NCBI RefSeq assembly: GCF_000213055.1
Contig: NZ_CM001165.1
Coordinates: 5,416,945 to 5,480,944, forward strand
Direction of reading: 5' to 3'
Length of the DNA: 64,000 nucleotides
Origin: Streptomyces sp. Tu6071
GTDB lineage: Bacteria > Actinomycetota > Actinomycetes > Streptomycetales > Streptomycetaceae
Position numbers and translations under genes: made by a program. Of this stretch, positions 19,353 through 28,191 are shown in pieces. How positions within the stretch are numbered: the stretch's first letter is position 1; every line of letters starts with the position of its first letter. A model generated the notes under the pieces. It worked only from the letters and a program-made list of their open reading frames with translations. It did not search any database and was not told the origin of the DNA.

Positions 19353-19967
19353 TTGCCCGCCACCCGCTTCGTGCATCTCGTCCGCCACGCCGAACCCGCG
19401 CCCGACGGCAGCGGGCTCACCGCGCGGGGGCGCGGGCAGGCCGAACTCCTCGGCGAGCGGCTGAAACGGCTGCCCCTCACCTCGCTCCACCACGGCCCGC
19501 TTCCCCGTGCCGCCGAGACCGCGCGGATCGTCGGCGAGCGCGCCGGAGTGCGGCCCGAGCCCGCCGAGACGGCGGGCGACTACGTACCGCACCTGCCGCG
19601 GCGCGACGAACTCCCGCCGCACCTCGCCGACTTCTACCTCGGCTTCCTCGCGGACACGACCCCCGAGGAGGCCGAAGCCGGACGCGCACTCGCGCGCCGG
19701 GCGACCGACTTGTACACCGGACCCGCCGAAGGCGACACCGTCCGCCACGACGTCGTCGTCACCCACAACTTCCTCGTCGCCTGGCTCGTCCGGGAAGCCC
19801 TCCACGCCCCGCGCTGGCGCTGGCTCGGCATCAACCACTCCCACGCCTCGCTCACCACGATCCGCCACACCCCGGGCCGCGCCCCGTGCCTCCACGTCCA
19901 GAACGACATGAGCCACCTCACGCCGGAGTCGCGCTGGACGGACGCCCCGCCGGAGGAGCACGTGTGA
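19353..19967 (+). CDS. histidine phosphatase family protein (TTG start)
   Basis: A phosphoglycerate-mutase-like phosphatase, 204 residues. The catalytic motif VRHAEP (R11, H12) is at the N-terminus and the second active-site His is in VVVTHNFLVAWL. A TTG start at 19353 is chosen because GGAGG (19342-19346) precedes it by six bases and the first strand starts right after; no ATG or GTG fits as well. The substrate is unknown. It is convergent with the MerR gene, four bases from its end. Confidence 0.88.
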   Translation: MPATRFVHLVRHAEPAPDGSGLTARGRGQAELLGERLKRLPLTSLHHGPLPRAAETARIVGERAGVRPEPAETAGDYVPHLPRRDELPPHLADFYLGFLADTTPEEAEAGRALARRATDLYTGPAEGDTVRHDVVVTHNFLVAWLVREALHAPRWRWLGINHSHASLTTIRHTPGRAPCLHVQNDMSHLTPESRWTDAPPEEHV

Positions 19968-19971
19968 GCGC

Positions 19972-20355
19972 TCAAGGCCCGGCGGGCGCGGTGCACGGCT
20001 GGGCGCGGACGGCGGCCAGGTAGGCGGTGATCGCGTCCCTGTTGCGCGTCAGGCAGGCGATGCGCTCGTCCATCCTCGCGCGCTCCGCCTCCAGCGTCGC
20101 GAGCGTCTCCGGGGTCGCGTCGGAGAAGTGGATCTCGCGGGGCTTGTCGAGGCACGGCAGGAGCTGTTTGATCACGCGGGTCGGCAGGCCCGCGTCGAGC
20201 AGGCCCCGGATCTGGTGGACGCGGTCCTCCGTGCGCGGGTCGTAGGAGCGGTAGCCGTTCGCGCAGCGGTCGGCGTGGATGAGCCCCTGCTCCTCGTAGT
20301 AGCGCAGGAGCCGTCGCGGCGTCCCCGTACGCTCCGACAGCTCACCGATCCGCAT
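19972..20355 (-). CDS. MerR family transcriptional regulator
   Basis: 127 residues. The winged helix-turn-helix MRIGELSERTGTPRRLLRYY is at the N-terminus, followed by the long dimerisation helix with DERIACLTRNRDAI. The C-terminal effector region is short and has a Cys near the end, so a small-molecule or redox signal is possible. It is divergent from an MFS pump, and a perfect 22-bp palindrome lies between them. It probably activates or represses the pump by MerR-type promoter distortion. Confidence 0.92.
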   Translation of the reverse strand: MRIGELSERTGTPRRLLRYYEEQGLIHADRCANGYRSYDPRTEDRVHQIRGLLDAGLPTRVIKQLLPCLDKPREIHFSDATPETLATLEAERARMDERIACLTRNRDAITAYLAAVRAQPCTAPAGP

Positions 20356-20394
20356 CCCGGCCCCCTCGTCCGACCGGCAACCCGGTCCCGCTTG

Positions 20395-20416
20395 ACCCTC
20401 ACACCGGTGTGAGGGT
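20395..20416. promoter_or_regulatory. MerR operator: 22-bp perfect palindrome
   Basis: ACCCTCACACC followed directly by its exact complement. TTGACC (20392-20397) overlaps its left edge and TATACG (20422-20427) lies just to the right. The MFS ATG at 20432 is only four bases after that -10-like element, so the pump mRNA is probably leaderless. A site between -35 and -10 is classic for MerR proteins. Confidence 0.7.
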
Positions 20417-20431
20417 TCGACTATACGGGGC

Positions 20432-21697
20432 ATGTCGAGCACAGACCGAGCAATTCCCGTACACAAGCGTCCCGTTGAGCCCGCGAAGGAGCGGCTTCCG
20501 CTGCCCGCGCTCCTCGCCCTGTCGACCGCCGTCTTCCTCACGTGCCTCACCGAGGTCCTTCCCGCCGGGCTGCTGCCCGCGATGAGCGCGGACCTCGGCG
20601 TGAGCGAGTCGGCGACGGGCCAGACCGTCACCGTCTTCGCGCTCGCCATCGCCCTCACCGCGCTCCCGCTCACCAGCGCGACCGCCCCGTGGCCGCGCAG
20701 GCGGCTGCTGCTGACCGCCATGGCCGGTTTCGGCCTCGCGAACACGGTGACCGCGCTCTCGTCGAGCTACCCCCTCACCCTGGCCGCCCGCGCCGTCGCC
20801 GGGGTCGCCGCCGGTCTCGCCTGGGCGCTCCTCGCCGGGTACGCGCGCAGCCTCGTCCCCGCGCGCCTGCACGGCCGCGCCGTCGCGGTGGCCCTCGCGG
20901 GCATCCCGGTCGCGCTCGCGGTGGGCGTCCCCGCGGGTACGTATCTCGGGCTCACGGCCGACTGGCGCACGGCCTTCCTCGCCATGACGGCACTCACGGT
21001 GGTCCTCCTCTGCTGGATCACCCTCGTGGTCCCCGACCGGCCCGGACGGCCCGCGGGCGCGCGTACCCCCGTGGCGCGCGTCCTCGCGATCCCCGGTGTC
21101 CTGCCGGTCCTCGCCGTGACGCTGCTCTTCGTGCTCGCGCACACCCTCTGCTACACCTACCTCGCGCCCTACCTGCACCACGTCGGCATGGGCGGGTCGA
21201 CCGACCGCGTCCTCCTCGTCTTCGGCCTCGCCTCGCTCCTGAGCATCTGGCTGGTCGGCGCGCTGATCCACCGCCGCCTGCGCGCCCTCACCCTCGCGGC
21301 CACGCTCCTCGTCGCGGGCGCGGCGGCGCTCCTCGCCGTACCGGCGCACAGCGCGGCGCTCGTGTACGCGGCGGCGGCGCTGTGGGGGCTCGGCTGGGGC
21401 GGTACGCCGACGCTCCTCCAGACGGCGGCGGGCGACGCGGGCGACGGCGCGGAGGAGGAGGACGAGACGGGCGGCGGCGCGGCGGAGGCGACGCAGGCGT
21501 GGCTCGTGACGCTGTGGAACGTGGCGACGGCCGGGGGCGGCCTCGCGGGCGGTCTCCTCCTCGACGGGCTCGGCACGGGGGCGCTGCCGTGGAGCGTCCT
21601 CGCCTTCCTCGTCCCGGCGCTCGCGGTGGCGGCGGGCGCCCGGCGGCACGGGTTCCCGGTACGGGCTCGGACGGCGCCCGACGCGGGGCGGCCCTAG
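20432..21697 (+). CDS. MFS transporter, DHA1-like
   Basis: A 12-helix major facilitator of 421 residues resembling sugar-efflux/chloramphenicol-resistance type pumps (AraJ-like). Helix 1 carries FLTCLTEVLPAGLLPAMSADL, in which the E-x-LPAGLLP pattern is typical. A long acidic Gly-rich loop (about 335-350) interrupts the C-terminal half. The substrate is unknown. The upstream MerR operator suggests induction by the pumped compound. Its TAG stop is shared within a CTAG with the stop of the convergent AraC gene. Confidence 0.92.
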   Translation: MSSTDRAIPVHKRPVEPAKERLPLPALLALSTAVFLTCLTEVLPAGLLPAMSADLGVSESATGQTVTVFALAIALTALPLTSATAPWPRRRLLLTAMAGFGLANTVTALSSSYPLTLAARAVAGVAAGLAWALLAGYARSLVPARLHGRAVAVALAGIPVALAVGVPAGTYLGLTADWRTAFLAMTALTVVLLCWITLVVPDRPGRPAGARTPVARVLAIPGVLPVLAVTLLFVLAHTLCYTYLAPYLHHVGMGGSTDRVLLVFGLASLLSIWLVGALIHRRLRALTLAATLLVAGAAALLAVPAHSAALVYAAAALWGLGWGGTPTLLQTAAGDAGDGAEEEDETGGGAAEATQAWLVTLWNVATAGGGLAGGLLLDGLGTGALPWSVLAFLVPALAVAAGARRHGFPVRARTAPDAGRP

Positions 21698-22470
21698 CCG
21701 CCCTCGGTGTGGAGCTGACGGTTGCGGTAGCGGCCGGGGGTCTCGCCGACGAGGGCGGCGAAAGCCTCGATGAAGCTCGTCGCATTGGCCCAGCCGCAGG
21801 CGAGAGCGGTGTCGGTGACGGACTTCCCCGCCGCGAGCCGGGCGAGCGCGTGATGGACGCGCAGCTGGGTGCGCCACTGGTGGAAACTCATCCGGAGTTC
21901 CTGCCCGAAGAGCCGGCTGAGTGTCCGCTCGCTCGCCCCGACGCGCGCGCCGAGCTCGGCGAGCGTCTGCTGGTTGGCGGGGTCGGCGTAGAGGATGCCG
22001 GTCAGCGCCCGGAGCCGGTCGTCGGCCGGTTCGGGCAGATGCAGCGGCTGTTCGGGCGCCGCCGTGAGCTCGTCGACGACGACCGCCCGGAGCCGGTCGA
22101 CCGCCTCCGGAGCCCGCCCGCCGGTCTCCGCCTCCTCGGCCGTGAGCGCGAGCAGGGCTTCGCGGGCGAGCCGGGAGACGGTGAGCACGGCGGGATGCGC
22201 GGGCAGCCGGGCGGCGAGCGCGCCGGACAGGAACAGAATCCGCATGTCCGCGTCGCCGTGCGCGGTGTGGTGGTGCTCGAAGGCCGCGGGCGTCCACGCC
22301 ACCCGGGTCGGCGGAGCGATCCACGTACCCCCGGCGGTGGTCACGGACAGCACGCCGGTCGCCGGATAGACCAGGTGGCCGCGGTCGTGGGCATGGGTGG
22401 GCAGCCGCTGCCCGTGCGCCAGGACGATGCGCCCGCGTGCCGCGGAGCCAAGATGGCGGGTTTCCCTCAT
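21694..22470 (-). CDS. AraC family transcriptional regulator
   Basis: 258 residues. An N-terminal cupin-like sensor region (about 10-100: HAHDRGHLVYPATG) is joined to a C-terminal double helix-turn-helix (about 160-255), with VGASERTLSRLFGQELRMSF and the second helix pair around CGWANATSFIEAF. ATG 22470 is preferred over 22527; TAGGAT eight bases before it looks like a -10, suggesting a leaderless mRNA. It is divergent from an MFS gene 55 bases away, its likely target. Confidence 0.92.
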   Translation of the reverse strand: MRETRHLGSAARGRIVLAHGQRLPTHAHDRGHLVYPATGVLSVTTAGGTWIAPPTRVAWTPAAFEHHHTAHGDADMRILFLSGALAARLPAHPAVLTVSRLAREALLALTAEEAETGGRAPEAVDRLRAVVVDELTAAPEQPLHLPEPADDRLRALTGILYADPANQQTLAELGARVGASERTLSRLFGQELRMSFHQWRTQLRVHHALARLAAGKSVTDTALACGWANATSFIEAFAALVGETPGRYRNRQLHTEGG

Positions 22471-22525
22471 GGATTGGCATCCTATCGGTAGCCCGCCGTC
22501 GGGGTGTCGTCCGAGAGTGGACGGC

Positions 22526-23821
22526 ATGAACAGCCCAGTGACCCCTCAGGCCCCGGTCGGCCTCCCGTCGCCGTCCCGGCGGCCCTCCCTCCCCGGACCG
22601 GCCGGGGCGCGCACCGTACAAGCCGCCTTCGCCTTCGGCCTGGCCGCGCTGAACCTGCGCATCGCCGTCGCGTCCCTGTCCCCCGTCCTCACGGAGGTCC
22701 AGCGCGACGAACACCTCTCGTCGTTCGGCGGCGGAGCCCTCTCGACGGTGCCGGTCGTCTGCTTCGGGGCGTTCGCCTTCCTCGCGCCCCGGCTCACCCG
22801 CCGCTTCGGCCCCCACCGCCTGCTGTGGTGCGCGCTGCTCGCGCTGGCGGGCGGCATCGTGCTGCGCTCGGTGCCGGGAGTCCTCGCCCTGTTCGGCGGC
22901 ACCCTGATCGCGGGCGCGGCGATCGCGGTCGGCAACGTCCTCATGCCGCAGCTCATCAAGCACGACTTCGCCGGACGCGCCGGGCTGATGCTCGGCTGCT
23001 ACTCCCTGGCCCTGTCCGGCGGCGCCGCGCTCGCCGCCGGTGTGGTCGTCCCGCTGGAGTCGGCCACCGGCTGGGGCTGGCGGCAGGTGCTCGCGCTGGG
23101 GGCGGTCCCGGCCCTCGTCGCCGCCCTCGCCCGGCTCCCCGAACTGCTCGTGCCGGACCGGCTTTCCCCGGACCGGCGTTCCCCGGACCGGCGGCGGGAT
23201 CAGGCGGAGCGCGCGGGTACCGATCCCGCCGCACCCGCGCTCAGGGCGCTGTGGCGCGACCGGACCGCCTGGGCGGTGACCCTGTACATGGGCCTGCAGT
23301 CCCTCGGCTACTACGCGATCCTGTCCTGGCTGCCGACGCTCCTCCAGGACCACGGCATGAGCGACAGTCAGGCCGGATGGATGCTCTCCTTCTCCAGCTT
23401 CCCCGGCATGGCGGCGTCCTTCGCGGCGCCCTGGCTGCAACAGCGTCTGCGCCCGGCCTTCGTCGCGCCCCTGGCGTCCGGCCTGCTGTGCGCGACCGGT
23501 TTCGTCGGCCTGTTCACGTCCCCCGTGTCGGGCGCCTACGTCTGGATGACCGCCCTCGGCCTGGGCCAGGGCCTCGCCATCGGTCTCGCCCTCGGCTACA
23601 TCGTCGCCCGCTCGCCCGACGCGCACCACACCGGCCAGCTCTCGACGATGGCCCAGGGAGCGGGCTACCTCATCGCCTGCCTCGGTCCCCTCGGACTCGG
23701 CCTGCTGCACTCCCTGAGCGGCGGGTGGTCGCTGCCCGTCGCCGTGCTGCTCGCCGTGCTCGTCGCGCAGACCGCCGCGGCCTTCGGCGCGAGCCGCGAC
23801 CGCCACGTCCTGGCGTCCTGA
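22526..23821 (+). CDS. MFS transporter, CynX/NimT family
   Basis: 431 residues, 12 membrane helices, resembling the cyanate/nitroimidazole transporter group: LNLRIAVASLSPVLTEV in helix 1 and FLAPRLTRRFGPHRLL (motif A variant) after helix 2. The central loop (about 210-240) is highly charged with a DRxSPDRRSPDR repeat. Substrate not known. It pairs with the divergent AraC regulator. A GTG or ATG upstream is possible, but ATG 22526 directly follows the intergenic promoter zone. Confidence 0.9.
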   Translation: MNSPVTPQAPVGLPSPSRRPSLPGPAGARTVQAAFAFGLAALNLRIAVASLSPVLTEVQRDEHLSSFGGGALSTVPVVCFGAFAFLAPRLTRRFGPHRLLWCALLALAGGIVLRSVPGVLALFGGTLIAGAAIAVGNVLMPQLIKHDFAGRAGLMLGCYSLALSGGAALAAGVVVPLESATGWGWRQVLALGAVPALVAALARLPELLVPDRLSPDRRSPDRRRDQAERAGTDPAAPALRALWRDRTAWAVTLYMGLQSLGYYAILSWLPTLLQDHGMSDSQAGWMLSFSSFPGMAASFAAPWLQQRLRPAFVAPLASGLLCATGFVGLFTSPVSGAYVWMTALGLGQGLAIGLALGYIVARSPDAHHTGQLSTMAQGAGYLIACLGPLGLGLLHSLSGGWSLPVAVLLAVLVAQTAAAFGASRDRHVLAS

Positions 23822-23883
23822 GGGGACAGGGTCAGCGGGGGCAGGGCCCGCGCGTCCGACAAGCCCCGCCGGGGCGTGGGCGG

Positions 23884-24327
23884 TTACGCGTCCCTGCGGG
23901 GCTCCTCCGCGGGGCGCGGGGCCGGGGCGCCCGGCTCCGCGCCCGTCCCCGTCTCCGGTGCGCGGCCTGTCGTGCCGGGGCGGCGCAGTACGGAGACGAG
24001 CATCGCGGTGCCGCCGAGGACCGCGCCCGCCGCGCCGCCCGCCGCCGAGATCACCGCCGCCGTGTCCGAGCCCTCGTCCTCCTGCGAGGGGACGAGGACG
24101 ACGAGGGGGTCGCCGTCCTCGGCGCGGCCCACGGTGGTCGCCTCGCCGCTCGGCGAGCCGACGCAGGCGCCGTGGCAACTAGGTCCCGAGCGGAGCGCGT
24201 TGACCGCGAAGGCGACGACGACCACCCCGGCGGCGAACAGCGGCAGGCCCCCGTACAGCCGCACCGTGCGGCGCCGGTCCCGCTCCACCCACGCTCCGGG
24301 CATTCCGCCCGCCCCCATCCGTCGCAT
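23884..24327 (-). CDS. hypothetical membrane protein (2 TM)
   Basis: 147 residues. A basic start is followed by one membrane helix (about 25-45), an extracytoplasmic segment with two Cys (SCHGAC), a second Gly/Ala-rich helix (about 88-108), and a Pro/Glu-rich cytoplasmic tail. No known domain is recognised. It stands alone, 63 bases after the MFS gene on the opposite strand. Confidence 0.65.
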   Translation of the reverse strand: MRRMGAGGMPGAWVERDRRRTVRLYGGLPLFAAGVVVVAFAVNALRSGPSCHGACVGSPSGEATTVGRAEDGDPLVVLVPSQEDEGSDTAAVISAAGGAAGAVLGGTAMLVSVLRRPGTTGRAPETGTGAEPGAPAPRPAEEPRRDA

Positions 24328-24391
24328 CCGGCAGCCACCGTAACCCCACTGGTTCGCACGCGAGTTGTGGGGCCGGGCGGGCGGCCGGGGC

Positions 24392-24889
24392 TCAGCGGGG
24401 TCCCAGACCCGTCCGCCCGTCGATGAGTTCGCGGACGGCGTCCAGGTGCCCGGCGTGCCGTGCCGTCTCCTCGATCATGTGCAGGACGACGCCGCGCACG
24501 TCGTCCAGTTCCGCCCCCATCGGCTCGGGGTGGCGGCCCATCGTGAGCGAGGAGAGCGGAGTACAGGCGAGCACCTCGTCGGAGATACGACACTGGTCCG
24601 CGTAGAAGGCGAAGACGGTTTCCGGGGGTCGCGGGGTCGTCAACCGAACCGGGGGTTCGGGCCAGTCGAGCGGTTCGGCCTTCCCGCGGATGACCTCCTG
24701 GAACCAGTGCCGCTCCGCGTACCCGAGGTGCTCCACGAGCCCGAGCGGTGTCCACCCGGAGGGCAGCACCGCCGTGGTGAGCGCCTGCGTGTCCAATCCC
24801 GCCACCACGGCGAGCACGCTGGCGCGCTGGGCCGCGAGAAACACCGAAAGAGCTTCTTTCTCCGTGCTGTCCTTGTCCATGCGGTGCAT
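24392..24889 (-). CDS. DinB family protein (DUF664)
   Basis: 165 residues of the DinB/YfiT four-helix metal-binding fold. The pattern VEHLGYAERHWF and late EETARHAGHLDAVRELIDG supply the usual three His positions. Actinobacterial members include mycothiol-dependent transferases, but the activity cannot be assigned. The start could be 24889 or 24880. It is a single gene. Confidence 0.9.
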   Translation of the reverse strand: MHRMDKDSTEKEALSVFLAAQRASVLAVVAGLDTQALTTAVLPSGWTPLGLVEHLGYAERHWFQEVIRGKAEPLDWPEPPVRLTTPRPPETVFAFYADQCRISDEVLACTPLSSLTMGRHPEPMGAELDDVRGVVLHMIEETARHAGHLDAVRELIDGRTGLGPR

Positions 24890-24956
24890 GCTGCCATTGA
24901 CAACGGGCCCTGGCGCAAGGCCAATTCAACGCCAAATGAGGCGCGATCGCGCTGTC

Positions 24957-25019
24957 GGCGTCCCAGGCGTCCCGGGCGTCCCAGGCGTCCCTGGCGTCCC
25001 TGGCGTCTCCGGCGTCCCT
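24957..25019. repeat. 9-bp tandem repeat (7 copies)
   Basis: Seven copies of GGCGTCCCA or near variants stand between the DinB gene and the end of the 344-residue gene. They translate to GVP triplets in one frame but lie in no supported gene. Confidence 0.8.
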
Positions 25020-25036
25020 CGCGCTCCCGCCCCTCC

Positions 25037-26071
25037 TCAGCCCCCCGCCCAGTACGCCGTCCGTACGGTGCCCTCGGTGAACTCCCGGCGGGGCAGGGTG
25101 AGTCCGAGGGATGTCTCCAAGGCGTGGAAGTAGAGCGCGTACGGGTCGGTCAGTTCGGGGTGGTCGAACTCGGCGCGCCGAAGCGCGCGGTTGAGGAAGT
25201 CCAGTGCGCCGCCGCGCCGGTAGGGGGCACGGCCGTAGGAGTAGGCCCGCAGTTCCATCGCGCCAAGGTCGCCGTCGTCGACGACGTGGTCGTCCTTGAC
25301 GTACTGGAACGTGTAGATGGCCTTCGCCATCGTGGCCGTGAGCCACACGCTCTCCCTGACGCCGAGCGCCGTGTACGCCGCCGTGTCCGCGAAGGCTCCC
25401 GGCGGGGTCTCGTGGTGGAGCAGGTACGCCCAGCCGCCCGCCTGCCCGTACGCGCAGCTCTCCCACTCCCGCTCGTCGTGCGCCCGGCCGCCGTCCACGG
25501 CCCGGAGGTCCCTCAGCCGGGTGCCCTCGGCGACCTGCGCGGGGTCGGCCCCGTACAGCAGCGCCAGGCGCTCCGCGTCGACGGGTCGTCCGGGGGCCGT
25601 GCGGAAGAAGGCGAGGCACGTGTACGGGTCCTGGTTCCGCCAGGACCTCGCGCTCCACGCGAAGCCGTCGAGCGGGTCCCGCCCGCACGGGGCGAGCGCC
25701 CCCGGGGCGCCGAGGCCGCCGCCCCGGAAACGCCTGCCCCACTCCGGCTCGATCCGCTCCAGCGTGTCGGCCGCCTCCGCCAGGTCCTCGCTCCGCTCCC
25801 GTATCGCGGTCTCGGCGACGAGGTAGAGGACGTCCCCCGGATCGCGGCTCGTGAAGCTCTCCTCGTACGCGCCGACCCGGCCCCGTACCGTGCCGTCCGC
25901 CTCCAGGAGCAGGCACAGGCCGCCGGTCCCCTCCTCCCCGGCGTGCTCCGCGTACGCGTCCAGTTCGTCCTCCGTGTCCGCGAGGAAGGGGAACGGGACG
26001 CCGTGGAGCAGCGGGTGCGAGGCGGCGGTCCGCTGCCAGGCATCGGCGAGCGACCGGTGGGTGATCTTCAT
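25037..26071 (-). CDS. hypothetical protein, 344 aa
   Basis: A soluble protein with good codon-position bias but no recognised catalytic motif. It is rich in acidic residues and Trp/Tyr. Features are an early FPFLADTEDELDAYAEHAGEEG segment, a central low-similarity linker, and a second half with YGQAGGWAYLLHHETPPG and VTA-type strands. The tail resembles uncharacterised Streptomyces DUF6461-like proteins in feel only. ATG 26071 is chosen; reading upstream is R/G-rich. It lies 74 bases upstream of the SRPBCC gene's stop codon on the same strand. Confidence 0.65.
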   Translation of the reverse strand: MKITHRSLADAWQRTAASHPLLHGVPFPFLADTEDELDAYAEHAGEEGTGGLCLLLEADGTVRGRVGAYEESFTSRDPGDVLYLVAETAIRERSEDLAEAADTLERIEPEWGRRFRGGGLGAPGALAPCGRDPLDGFAWSARSWRNQDPYTCLAFFRTAPGRPVDAERLALLYGADPAQVAEGTRLRDLRAVDGGRAHDEREWESCAYGQAGGWAYLLHHETPPGAFADTAAYTALGVRESVWLTATMAKAIYTFQYVKDDHVVDDGDLGAMELRAYSYGRAPYRRGGALDFLNRALRRAEFDHPELTDPYALYFHALETSLGLTLPRREFTEGTVRTAYWAGG

Positions 26072-26145
26072 GAGCGGGAGCTTAGGGAGGGGCACCGACA
26101 GTGAAGGGGGGCGCGCCCGGTTCCACGGGACGCCCCCGGTCCGTC

Positions 26146-26586
26146 CTACACGTCGTCGCGGACCCGCCCCGCCTCCAGCTCGGCGAGCTTCTGGAACTCG
26201 CCCAGGTCGTAGTTGGCGAGGGTCGCGTCGAGATTGGTGAGGGCGCCCAGGTGCTCGACGAAGCCCTCGGGCTCGTACTCGATCTGGAGCGTGACGCGGC
26301 TCTCGGTGGCGCTCAGCCGGTGGAAGGTGACCACCCCGGCGTGGTGCACGCCCTGGATCGTGCGCCAGGCGATGCGCTCGCCCGGGACGACCTCGGTCAG
26401 CTCGGCGACGAACTCCTTGTCCACGCCGGGCAGGGCGAGTTGCCAGACGAAGGTCACCTCGTCCGTGCGCTGGACGTGCTTGACGTGGCTGAGGAAGGCG
26501 GGCCAGCGCTCCACGTTCTCCCACAGCCCCCAGCTCACCGCCACCGGGGCCTTGATGTCGACGGCTTCGAGCAGCGAGGACGCCAT
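26146..26586 (-). CDS. SRPBCC family protein
   Basis: 146 residues of the START/Bet v1-like hydrophobic-ligand fold, akin to polyketide cyclase/dehydrase or coenzyme-Q-binding proteins. Typical signs are the first strand and helix VDIKAPVAVSWGLWENVERW, then PAFLSHVKHV and a final long helix. The ligand is unknown. AAGGAGA lies eight bases before ATG 26586. Confidence 0.88.
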   Translation of the reverse strand: MASSLLEAVDIKAPVAVSWGLWENVERWPAFLSHVKHVQRTDEVTFVWQLALPGVDKEFVAELTEVVPGERIAWRTIQGVHHAGVVTFHRLSATESRVTLQIEYEPEGFVEHLGALTNLDATLANYDLGEFQKLAELEAGRVRDDV

Positions 26587-27035
26587 GAGGGGTCTCCTTG
26601 TCCGGGGTGGGCGCCGGCCGGTCGGCCGGTCCACGGGCGGGTACCCCGTCCTGCCCGGAACTCTCCGGTCCGTGAGTGCCGTCCCGCGGCCGGTCCCGCG
26701 CCCGGGGGTGAACGCCGTGGCGCGTGGATGCCCTCGCACCGGACCCGCACGAGTCCGCGTGGCCCGTCCGCGCCTGGCCCCTCCACGCGTACCCCCACCA
26801 CGCGTGCCCCCGCGCGCGACCGCCCATGACCCGGCGCACGCCGTCCCACGACCGGGTGATTCGCGCGGAGGCCCCCGAGCGCCCGCGCCCCCGCGCCGGT
26901 CGGCCCGCGCCCCGTACCGGCCCCTTTAACCCGCCCCGGGGGCCGCTCCCGCGCCCCGCGCCGTGTCCTACCGTGGCTGCCCCACGGCCCGGTGCCACTC
27001 GGCGCGGCCCGGCTCGGCTCGGAGAGGGGTGCGGT
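26587..27035. other. 449-bp intergenic region
   Basis: It lies between divergent genes. It holds C-rich low-complexity sequence with short ACGCGTRCCCCC-like repeats (about 26780-26815) and presumably both promoters; CCTTTAACC at about 26930 is the most AT-rich spot. No ORF here is convincing. Confidence 0.55.
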
Positions 27036-27410
27036 GTGCACGGCGGCCTGACGGAACACGCGCGGTGTTTGTTCGGGGACGAGTACCGGGAGGTGCCCGA
27101 GTGCGGGCTCGAACACCGGGTGCACTACTTCGTCGAGGAGCTGACCTTCGCCGCGCCCGACGACATCCTCGGGATGCTGCACGCGCTGTGCCCGCACGGC
27201 GTGGACGGGCTGCTCCCCGTCTGGGTGCGCAATCTCGCGTACCGGCTCGTCCTCCTCCAGCGGCCCGACGAGCCCGCCCTGCTCCGCGAGGCGGCCGGGA
27301 ACCTGTGGATGCACGGGCCCGAGTGGGACGAGATCGCCGCCGGGCTGCGGCGCCGCGCGGCGTTCCTGGAGGCCGAGCCCGCGAGGAGCGAGGGGGCGGA
27401 GGCGGGGTGA
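27036..27410 (+). CDS. hypothetical protein, 124 aa
   Basis: A soluble, mostly helical, acidic protein. GTG 27036 is preceded by GGAGAGG at eight bases. It contains CGLEHRVHYFVEELTFAAP and LVLLQRPDEPALLREAAGNL, and a charged Ala/Glu C-terminus. It looks like a small conserved Streptomyces protein, but I do not recognise the family. It ends ten bases before the convergent DUF2071 gene. Confidence 0.65.
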   Translation: MHGGLTEHARCLFGDEYREVPECGLEHRVHYFVEELTFAAPDDILGMLHALCPHGVDGLLPVWVRNLAYRLVLLQRPDEPALLREAAGNLWMHGPEWDEIAAGLRRRAAFLEAEPARSEGAEAG

Positions 27411-27420
27411 CCGGCCGCCG

Positions 27421-28191
27421 TCACGCCCTTGCCGCCGCTCGGGCGAGGCGGCCGAAGCGCACCCTGACGCCGGGGGACCAGAGGACGCTCAGCGGCGGCC
27501 CGCCGGGCGCGGGCAGCCCTGCGGCGGGGATCAACGCGTCGTCGAGGTCGAGGAGTTCCGCGCGGTGCAGGGGCCAGCGGGGATGGATGTTGGGCAGGTG
27601 TCCCGAGCGTCCGAAGAACGTGTGGTGCATGCCCCAGCGGGCGGTCAGGAAGTGTTCCAGAGGGGTGGGCTCCGCGATCGGCTCGCCGACGCGCACGGAG
27701 ATCCGGCTGTGCGTGCCCCGGGGGCCGGGCAGGCGACGGCGGGTGCGGTAGGTGACGGTGTCCGCGTCGCGGGCGACCTTCATGCGGGCCCAGAAGTAGG
27801 GCAGTTGGAAGAAGGCGCGGGCGATGGCGACCGGCAGCAGCCGGGACGCCTCCAGGGAGAGGAAGACCACCGCGCGGCGCCCGTGCCGGTCCACCGAGTA
27901 CAGGCGCACATTGGTCTCGGGGAACGTCCCGAAGTAGGGGACGCCCGGCAGCCCGAACCAGCCCACGCGGTGCATCCGGAAGGCCACCAGGCCGATGTAG
28001 GTGCGGCCGTCGTGCGTGTCCGGCACGGTGCCGGCCGGGAGGAGGGGAGCGACGTCGGCCGGGTCCGCCGCCCAGTGCAGGAAGGCCACGTCGAGCCAGG
28101 ACTGGGTCAGCAGGGTGCGCGACAACCGCCGCACCGGCTCGGGCGTGATCGGCTCCACGGACGGCTCCTCGGCGGGCTTGGCAGGTGACAT
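27421..28191 (-). CDS. DUF2071 (YqjF-like) family protein
   Basis: 256 residues. The family is recognisable from TLLTQSWLDVAFLHWAADP at the start, YIGLVAFRMHRVGW, the PETNVRLYSVDRHGRRAVVF strand and the late HHTFFGRSGHLPNIHPRW. The fold is related to acetoacetate decarboxylase; the function is unknown. It is a single gene. Confidence 0.9.
   Translation of the reverse strand: MSPAKPAEEPSVEPITPEPVRRLSRTLLTQSWLDVAFLHWAADPADVAPLLPAGTVPDTHDGRTYIGLVAFRMHRVGWFGLPGVPYFGTFPETNVRLYSVDRHGRRAVVFLSLEASRLLPVAIARAFFQLPYFWARMKVARDADTVTYRTRRRLPGPRGTHSRISVRVGEPIAEPTPLEHFLTARWGMHHTFFGRSGHLPNIHPRWPLHRAELLDLDDALIPAAGLPAPGGPPLSVLWSPGVRVRFGRLARAAARA

Noticed and set aside
20399..24178. Minus-strand open frame of 1259 codons
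   Set aside because: Antisense shadow of two MFS genes. The AraC gene is real but lies in another frame.
24690..25133. Collagen-like GVP-repeat ORF
   Set aside because: It is produced only by the 9-bp tandem repeat; the rest of the frame has no coding bias.
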